DNA from: HXMU1420-2 sp040830545
GTDB taxonomy: Bacteria; Pseudomonadota; Alphaproteobacteria; Rhodobacterales; Rhodobacteraceae
Assembly: GCA_040830545.1 (NCBI GenBank)
Contig: JBFOMB010000101.1
Location: forward strand, 1 to 10,545
Length of the DNA stretch: 10,545 nt
Reading direction: 5' to 3'
Program-made: the position numbers and the translations under genes
Part shown: piece after piece, positions 1 to 5,193 of the stretch
How positions within the stretch are numbered: the stretch's first letter is position 1
Layout: each line of letters starts with the position of its first letter
The notes under the pieces: generated by a model
What the model was told of the DNA's origin: nothing
Database searches by the model: none
What the model saw: the letters and a program-made list of their open reading frames with translations, nothing else

Positions 1-1634
1 AGAATGCCGGTGGTGTCCCGGGTGCACGTATGCGTGTCGCCCGTGTCGACATCGGAGAAGTTGGCGGAGACAGTAATACACGGCCCGTCCTCGTCCACGG
101 CGTCTATGACCTCCAGCGTGACCGGCGCGTCGTTCTGACCGGTGACGGTGATCGTCTCGATTTCAGTCGAGGTGACACCGTTACCGTCATCGACGGTGTA
201 GGTGAAGGTATCGGTTGCGGTTTCGCCTTCCGCCAGCACTTCGAATGCGCCGTTCGGGTCATAGTCAAAGGTGCCGTTGGCGTTGTTTGTGACCGCGCCC
301 AGCGAGCCGGTGGTGTCCACGCTGAAAGTGTGTAAGTCGCTCGCATCAACGTCGGAGAAGGCGGAGGAGATGGTGATGCCTGGCCCGTCTTCGTCAACGG
401 TGTCCGTGACCTCCAGCGCAACTGGCGCATCGTTCTGCCCGGTCACGGTAATGGTGACCGTTTCGGTAGACGTCCCACCGTTGCCGTCATCGACGGTGTA
501 GGTGAACGTATCGGTCGCGGTCTCGCCCTCGGCCAACGCCTCGAACGCGCCGTTTGGATCGTAGTCGAACGTGCCGTCGCCGTTGTTGGTAACCGCGCCC
601 AGCGTGCCGGTGGTGTCCACGCTGAAGGTGTGCGTGTCGCTGGCATCCACGTCGGAGAAGTCGGCAGAGATGGTGATGCCTGGCCCGTCTTCGTCAACGG
701 TGTCTGTGACCTCCAGCGCAACCGGCGCATCGTTCTGGCCCGTCACGGTGATTGTCACAGTCTCGGTCGAGGTGCCGCCGTTGCCGTCATCGACGGTGTA
801 GGTGAACGTATCTGTTACGGTCTCGCCCTCAGCCAGCGCCTCGAACGCGCCGTTCGGGTCGTAGTCAAAGGTGCCGTCGTTGTTGTTTGTTACGCTGCCT
901 AAGGTGCCAGTGGTCTCGACGCTGAAGGTGTGCGTGTCGCTGGCGTCAGCATCTGAGAAGTTGGCGGAGACAGTTATACTCGGCCCGTCTTCGTCGACGT
1001 TGTCGGCAACAGCAAGCGCAGCCGGCGCGTCGTTCTGGCCCGTCACAGTGAGTGTCACAGTCTCGGTCGAGGTGCCACCGTTGCCGTCATCGACAGTGTA
1101 GGTGAAGGTGTCGGTCGCAGTCTCGCCTTCCGCCAGCGCTTCGAACGCTCCGTTGGGATCGTAGTCGAACGTGCCGTCGCCGTTGTTCACGACGCTGCCC
1201 AGCGTGCCGGTGGTGTCGACGCTAAAGGTGTGCGTGTCGCTCGCGTCCACGTCTGTGAAGCCAGCCGCAACGGTGATGCCAGGCCCATCCTCGGCCACGG
1301 TGCCCGCAGCGGCGACTGCAACGGGTGCATCGTTCTGTCCCGTGACCGTGATGGTCACTATCTCTGACGCAGTCCCGCCGTTCCCGTCATCCACAGTGTA
1401 GGAAAACGTGTCCGTCGCAGTTTCACCTACGGCCAGCGCCTCGAACGCGCCGTTGGGGTCATAATCGAAGGTGCCATCGTTGTTGTTCACGACGTTCCCG
1501 AGCGTGCCCGTGGTATCAACGGTGAATGTATGCGTGTCGCTGGCGTCCACGTCGGTGAAGTCAGCAGCGACGGTGATGCCCGGCTCGTCTTCGTCGACAG
1601 TGTCGGCAACGGCGAGCGCAACCGGCGCGTCGTT
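1..1634 (-). repeat. Tandem 300-bp repeats encoding 100-aa VCBS/cadherin-like domains
   Basis: Five complete units (1335-1634, 1035-1334, 735-1034, 435-734, 135-434) and a partial sixth (1-134) are each exactly 300 bp and in the same phase. On the coding strand each unit begins with the NDAPVA signature, continues with V(D/A)EDGPGIT, an FSDVDASDTHTFSVDTTGTL block, DGTFDYDPNGAFEAL, a TDTFTYTVDDGNGG block and ends in a TVTGQ strand. These are hallmarks of VCBS (Vibrio-Colwellia-Bradyrhizobium-Shewanella) or related cadherin-like domains. No insertion or deletion separates the copies, which suggests recent amplification or homogenisation. The copy at the left edge is the most divergent. Confidence 0.95.
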
Positions 1635-2549
1635 GCGACCGAGGACCACGATGCTGGCAGTGCCGATGGCCGTGGCACCGGTGGTATCCGTGACCTCGTA
1701 GGTGAAGGTGACCGTTTCGGACTCGCCCACGGCCAGAGCTTCGAAATCGCCTGCCGGGTCAAAGGCATAGGTTCCGTCTGCGCTAAAGGTAAAAGCCCCC
1801 TTTGCCGGGCCGCTGACCAGTACAACCGTGTCCACGCCTTCGGCAATGTCGTCATTGTCCAGGACCGAGGGGAAGGTGGCCGCCGTGTCTTCGTTCGTTG
1901 TGACCTGATCGGGGTTGGCGACGGGGCCGTCGGCGCGTGGGTCGACCTCGACCCCGTCCACCAGAACGGCGAGCTCTTCAAAGCTGCGAACATAGAGCTT
2001 CAGCGAGCCGAAGCAGAAGTAACATTCGGTGTATCCCGCGTCGATCACGTCCAGATAGGTCAGGATGTCGTTCAAGATGCCCGGGTCCGCATATTCGGCT
2101 GCGGTCAGGTGCAGTTCCAGACGGTCGTTGCCGCGTCCACCGTCATAGATGTCAAAGGAGCCGGTGTTTTCGGCGGCGACAAATATGGCTGTGTCATTGC
2201 CCCGGCCCAAGTTGACATAGTCGTGCCCAGCTCCGCCATCGACCGTATCACTGCCGCTGCCCGCAAGGATCACGTCATGGCCGCTGCCGCCATCCACGCT
2301 GTCGGCCCCCCGTCCGCTGAGGATCAGGTCGTGGCCCGATCCACCGTCCACGGTGTCTGCGCCCTTGCCCGACAGGATGATGTCATTGCCAGCCCCGCCG
2401 TCGATGCTGTCCGCCCCCCGGCCCGACAGGATCAGGTCGTGCCCGCCGCCGCCGTTGATCGTGTCGCTGCCCTTACCAGTGATGATGATGTCGTTGCGAT
2501 GCGTTCCATTCACCGCGTCGTCGCGACGGGTGCCGATAATCCATGCCAT
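1..2549 (-). CDS. Giant RTX/VCBS-repeat surface protein (adhesin-like), 5' part, C-terminus beyond window
   Basis: An uninterrupted frame of 849 codons runs from the ATG at 2549-2547 off the left edge with no stop. An in-frame TGA two codons upstream (2558-2556) fixes this ATG as the start; a weak ribosome site (GGTTGAG-like, 2555-2561) precedes it. There is no Sec signal peptide, as expected if the protein is exported by type I secretion, whose signal would be C-terminal and is not visible. Domains in order: a short leader (1-14); RTX-type GGxGxD nonapeptides (about 15-119); a region ending the RTX roll and a linker with CxxC at 176/179 (about 120-211); one divergent cadherin-like domain (about 212-305); five identical-length VCBS/cadherin-like domains beginning NDAP at 306, 406, 506, 606 and 706; and a partial sixth from 806. 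Such proteins are typically calcium-stabilised adhesins or biofilm matrix proteins; the exact role is inferred. No type I transporter gene lies in the window. It is transcribed divergently from the two-component operon. Confidence 0.93.
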   Translation of the reverse strand, partial: MAWIIGTRRDDAVNGTHRNDIIITGKGSDTINGGGGHDLILSGRGADSIDGGAGNDIILSGKGADTVDGGSGHDLILSGRGADSVDGGSGHDVILAGSGSDTVDGGAGHDYVNLGRGNDTAIFVAAENTGSFDIYDGGRGNDRLELHLTAAEYADPGILNDILTYLDVIDAGYTECYFCFGSLKLYVRSFEELAVLVDGVEVDPRADGPVANPDQVTTNEDTAATFPSVLDNDDIAEGVDTVVLVSGPAKGAFTFSADGTYAFDPAGDFEALAVGESETVTFTYEVTDTTGATAIGTASIVVLGRNDAPVALAVADTVDEDEPGITVAADFTDVDASDTHTFTVDTTGTLGNVVNNNDGTFDYDPNGAFEALAVGETATDTFSYTVDDGNGGTASEIVTITVTGQNDAPVAVAAAGTVAEDGPGITVAAGFTDVDASDTHTFSVDTTGTLGSVVNNGDGTFDYDPNGAFEALAEGETATDTFTYTVDDGNGGTSTETVTLTVTGQNDAPAALAVADNVDEDGPSITVSANFSDADASDTHTFSVETTGTLGSVTNNNDGTFDYDPNGAFEALAEGETVTDTFTYTVDDGNGGTSTETVTITVTGQNDAPVALEVTDTVDEDGPGITISADFSDVDASDTHTFSVDTTGTLGAVTNNGDGTFDYDPNGAFEALAEGETATDTFTYTVDDGNGGTSTETVTITVTGQNDAPVALEVTDTVDEDGPGITISSAFSDVDASDLHTFSVDTTGSLGAVTNNANGTFDYDPNGAFEVLAEGETATDTFTYTVDDGNGVTSTEIETITVTGQNDAPVTLEVIDAVDEDGPCITVSANFSDVDTGDTHTCTRDTTGI
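1635..1916 (-). repeat. Divergent first cadherin-like domain preceding the VCBS array
   Basis: Residues about 212-305 of the repeat protein begin with NPDQVTTNEDT and contain a DGTYAFDPAGDFEAL block and an ETVTFTYEVTD block, matching the plan of the 100-aa units downstream. At about 94 residues the domain is shorter and much less similar to them than they are to each other. It is probably an older, cap-like member of the same fold family. The coordinates are approximate at the N-terminal side. Confidence 0.75.
2193..2495 (-). repeat. N-terminal RTX (hemolysin-type) calcium-binding repeats, 54-bp period
   Basis: Residues about 19-119 of the repeat protein consist of paired nonapeptides with an 18-residue (54-bp) period: SGRGADSIDGGAGND, then SGKGADTVDGGSGHD, then SGRGADSVDGGSGHD and related units. 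The GGxGxD turns, each followed by a hydrophobic x-U-x-U strand, are the RTX calcium-binding parallel beta-roll signature (HemolysinCabind family). Several turns carry His instead of the more usual Asn before the Asp (His37, 73, 91, 109). Having this block at the N-terminus rather than near the C-terminal secretion signal is less usual for RTX proteins. Confidence 0.92.
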
Positions 2550-2755
2550 AATGACTCAACCTGTCTATTGCGTTGTCCCGACCCCGGCACGCCAATCGCA
2601 CAGGGGCCCCCTATGGCGTCGAAAGGTAAATTTTCACCGGCGGTTGAAATAGCTGTCTGAATCGACAGGTGGCGCAGGTGAAATGCCCTGTTATGCTGCA
2701 AAATACGGAAACAATGGCGCGGTGTGGCCAGGACTGAGCAAGCGTCCGGGATCAG
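2550..2755. promoter_or_regulatory. Divergent intergenic control region (adhesin gene / two-component operon)
   Basis: These 206 bp separate the start codons of the minus-strand adhesin gene and the plus-strand response regulator, so promoters for both must lie here unless further upstream sites are used. No convincing sigma70-type -35/-10 pair could be assigned in either direction; TATGCT at 2692-2697 and TTGAAA at 2644-2649 are isolated candidate elements without well-spaced partners. The region is AT-richer than the genes around it between about 2621 and 2710. It contains a cluster of dyads and GGTGAAA-like repeats (separate entry) and an 8-bp palindrome GGGGCCCC at 2603-2610. Confidence 0.7.
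2625..2684. promoter_or_regulatory. Candidate operator cluster: overlapping dyads and GGTGAAA-like repeats
   Basis: Three GGT(T)GAAA-like words occur within 60 bp: inverted at 2632-2638 (TTTCACC), direct at 2643-2649 (GGTTGAAA including 2642) and direct at 2677-2683 (GGTGAAA). They build two overlapping imperfect palindromes, 2625-2638 (GGTnAA-tt-TTnACC) and 2632-2649 (TTTCAC...TTGAAA). A third dyad, CTGTC-N6-GACAG, lies at 2653-2668, and GACAGGT there matches an inverted ACCTGTC at 2559-2565 near the adhesin start. NarL/LuxR-family regulators commonly bind such short dyads; that this regulator binds here is inference. Confidence 0.35.
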
Positions 2756-3373
2756 ATGACACAAGACAAAATTCGGGTTGTGATGGCGGATGACCACCAG
2801 ATGTTCCTGCAAGGGCTGGAACGTCTGTTGCAATCTGATCCGCGACTGGACGTCGTGGCGACCGCTGCGGATGGCGATGCATTGCTGGAAATCGTGAAGC
2901 AGACCGAACCGGATCTGGCGATCATCGACATCTCCATGCCCGGCCCCGGCCCTGCAGGGATTGTGGAGGCGTTGGAGCTGCGCGGGGCGCGCACGCGGAC
3001 GCTGGCGCTGACCATGCATTTCGAACCGTCCTACGCGCGCGAACTGCTGGCCAACGGGATGAATGGTTATGTCATCAAGGAGGCCGCGTTTGATGAACTG
3101 ATCGACGCGATTGTGACCGTGCATGGCGGGGATCAGTATCTGTCGCGTGATCTGGTGGAAAAGGCCCCGGTCGAAACGTTGCTGACAGATCGTGAACGGG
3201 CCTGCCTGACGGCGGCGGCGCAGGGAATGACCGCCAAAATGACAGCCCGGCATCTGGAGATTACAGAGCGTACCGTGCGGTTTCATTCGGCCAATGCCTG
3301 CCGCAAACTGGGCGTGCAGCGCGTGACCGAAGCGGTTGCTGCGGCGCTGAAAGCGAACCTGATACAGACATGA
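2756..3373 (+). CDS. NarL/LuxR-family two-component response regulator
   Basis: A 205-residue DNA-binding response regulator. The N-terminal receiver domain (about 5-122) shows the acidic pair Asp12-Asp13, phospho-acceptor Asp58 in the LAIIDISMPG strand, switch Thr86 and conserved Lys108. A LuxR-type helix-turn-helix follows (about 141-200): LTDRERACL opens it, then the recognition helix region TERTVRFHSANACRKLGV. The start is secure: an in-frame stop at 2735-2737 leaves no other start codon before the ATG at 2756, although the ribosome site upstream is weak. The stop overlaps the next gene's start by 4 bases (ATGA), so it heads a three-gene operon with two histidine kinases, its probable phospho-donors. 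The loop after Asp58 (MPGPGPAG) looks about two residues longer than the usual MPGxxG. The target genes are unknown; the divergent adhesin gene and the operon itself are the obvious candidates. Confidence 0.95.
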   Translation: MTQDKIRVVMADDHQMFLQGLERLLQSDPRLDVVATAADGDALLEIVKQTEPDLAIIDISMPGPGPAGIVEALELRGARTRTLALTMHFEPSYARELLANGMNGYVIKEAAFDELIDAIVTVHGGDQYLSRDLVEKAPVETLLTDRERACLTAAAQGMTAKMTARHLEITERTVRFHSANACRKLGVQRVTEAVAAALKANLIQT

Positions 3374-5193
3374 TGCGCGCGATTCTGTGCTGGCTTTTGT
3401 GCCTTGTCGGGATTGAGGCCTGCGCGCTGCCTCTTCCCGATCAGGTACGCGTCATGATCGGAGACGATCCGGGGTTTGCCGATCCAAAGCTGGACGACTC
3501 GGATTGGGCGGTGCAGCGCCTGTTGCTGGCGGGAGGGTGGCCCGCCCGAGGGGCGGACAATTCGGAAAATGCGTATTGGATGCGGATTGACGTGGATGGA
3601 GCTGCCGTATCGCGTCTAGCTGACCCGGCGCTGGTTCTGGGGGTGATGACTGGCGCGCACTCTGTCTATCTGAACGGTCAACAGATTGGGCAGACCGCGG
3701 TGATTGATCCCCCGTTTCTGGGGCTCAAAACAAATCAGACGCGGGCGCTACCGCGGGTCTATCCGTTGCCGAAGGAGTTGCTGGTTAAAGACGGGCGCGA
3801 TGTGATTGCGTTGCGTGTTGTGCGCATCGGGTTTGAATTGGCTGGGCCTGTGGCCGGGCCGTTCGAGATTGTCGAATACGGGCGGGCGTTGGCCTCGGTC
3901 CAATCGCTGACGTTGAAGTTTGTGGTGATCTCGATCCTGCCCTCGATCCTGATGGTAATCGCGCTTTTGGTGATCGGCTTTGTACTTGTGTCCGCAAATC
4001 CGTCACGCGGTTTGGGATGGCTGTTTGTCACTTTCCTTTGCATCGCGCCCTTGGGGTTGGCGACCAACAGCCTGATGACGCAGTTGGATGCGCTGCCCGG
4101 ACCTGTCGCGTCCCTGGTGATGTTCCAACTGGCTGGGCTGTCGCTGGCGCCCAGCCTTGTTTACGTGATCCGGACCTTGGATCCCCAAGGCGCGTGGATC
4201 GGTTGGTCCTTGAGCGCCGGGTTTGTCTTGCTGATGGCGTTGTCCATCCCCGGTTATCCGTTTCCCGAAGATGTGTTGAACAGTTTGGTCATGGTGTGGA
4301 CGATTATGGTGATGTTGAGTTTCTTGTTGATTGCGGTTTGGGCGGTCATGGCCGTGATTCAGGGGCAGGGTGGTGCCTGGCCGATGGTCATTGGTGCGAC
4401 GTTGCTCTGGGCAGCGACGGCGATGATCGCGCTGGACGGGGAACAATGGTTTATGGCGCATCTGGGCACGGACCCACTGGATCTGGCGATTCCGGTGTTC
4501 CTGATCTGCCTCGCGTGGATGGGGTGGCAGCATCATCTGGACGGGCAACGGCGGCTGCGCGAGGCGCAGGGGCAAATCCTGACCGCGCAGGCGGCCGAAC
4601 GGCAACGTCTGGCGCGGGACATCCATGACGGTGTGGGACAATGGCTGTCGGTGATCAAACTGAACCTGCAGATGCTGCGCAGCCGGTATCAGAACACACC
4701 CGATGCACAAGGGTTCGACGACGTGGTGACCCATGTGGAAAGCGCCATGCAGGACGCCCGCCGGATCGCCCATGACCTGTCTCCCGCCATGCTGGCAGAG
4801 AAGGGGCTGGGTGAGGCGATGCAGGCCCATGGCGAGGCGATTTCGCTGCGCTCAGGTGTTTCAGTGACTGTCTCAACGGAACAGGGGCTGAACTTATCCG
4901 AACTGGCACAGGGCCATCTATATCGCATTTTTCAGGAAACTGTGCAGAACGCCCTGAAACACGGGGATGCATCCCGGATCGCGGCCGAATTGAAACGCCA
5001 CGCGGATGGGTTCCAGCTGAGCATTCAGGACAACGGTGTGGGGTATGACGCCTCGTCAGAGACTGCTGAGAATGGGATGGGTCTGACATCCATCCGGCAA
5101 CGTGTGGAACTGCTGGGCGCGCGGCTGGAAACCAGCAGCACGCCGGGGCAGGGGACCAACGTTGTCATCCTCGGGCCGGAGCTTCGGTCATGA
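3370..5193 (+). CDS. Membrane sensor histidine kinase, HisKA_3 type, with periplasmic jelly-roll sensor (first of a paralogous pair)
   Basis: A 607-residue kinase. A signal peptide (1-19, ending near EACA) is followed by a periplasmic domain (about 20-178) containing DDSDW, GGWPARGAD, VYLNG and DGRDVIALRV motifs. These resemble the jelly-roll sugar-binding domain of GH2-type glycosidases and the sensor domains of 7TM-DISM-like receptors. About seven membrane helices follow (roughly 181-207, 214-232, 244-267, 273-294, 303-330, 336-355, 370-386). The cytoplasmic part has a short coiled linker, then the HisKA_3 dimerisation helix with phospho-acceptor His419 (DIHDGVGQ). The ATPase domain shows the N box (Asn527), DxGxG (Asp554) and a GMGL box (about 569-572), so catalysis should be intact. 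Translation starts at an ATGA overlap with the regulator; the ATG at 3370 is immediately followed by a second ATG. The stop overlaps the paralogous kinase by the same ATGA. The ligand is unknown; a carbohydrate is a reasonable guess from the sensor fold. Confidence 0.94.
   Translation: MMRAILCWLLCLVGIEACALPLPDQVRVMIGDDPGFADPKLDDSDWAVQRLLLAGGWPARGADNSENAYWMRIDVDGAAVSRLADPALVLGVMTGAHSVYLNGQQIGQTAVIDPPFLGLKTNQTRALPRVYPLPKELLVKDGRDVIALRVVRIGFELAGPVAGPFEIVEYGRALASVQSLTLKFVVISILPSILMVIALLVIGFVLVSANPSRGLGWLFVTFLCIAPLGLATNSLMTQLDALPGPVASLVMFQLAGLSLAPSLVYVIRTLDPQGAWIGWSLSAGFVLLMALSIPGYPFPEDVLNSLVMVWTIMVMLSFLLIAVWAVMAVIQGQGGAWPMVIGATLLWAATAMIALDGEQWFMAHLGTDPLDLAIPVFLICLAWMGWQHHLDGQRRLREAQGQILTAQAAERQRLARDIHDGVGQWLSVIKLNLQMLRSRYQNTPDAQGFDDVVTHVESAMQDARRIAHDLSPAMLAEKGLGEAMQAHGEAISLRSGVSVTVSTEQGLNLSELAQGHLYRIFQETVQNALKHGDASRIAAELKRHADGFQLSIQDNGVGYDASSETAENGMGLTSIRQRVELLGARLETSSTPGQGTNVVILGPELRS

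Noticed and set aside
1..1634. CRISPR-like array because of regular spacing
   Set aside because: The 300-bp units are repeated over their full length and encode protein domains; there are no short repeats alternating with unique spacers.
271..1701. A ladder of five 76-codon plus-strand frames spaced exactly 300 bp apart
   Set aside because: They are the antisense shadow of the 300-bp VCBS units; the identical spacing reflects the repeats and not a family of small genes.
1530..2660. Long plus-strand open frame (about 376 codons) opposite the adhesin gene
   Set aside because: It is the reverse reading of the RTX and VCBS repeats, which are GC-rich and regular and so lack stops on both strands. 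It has no recognisable domain, and the minus-strand reading shows clear families.
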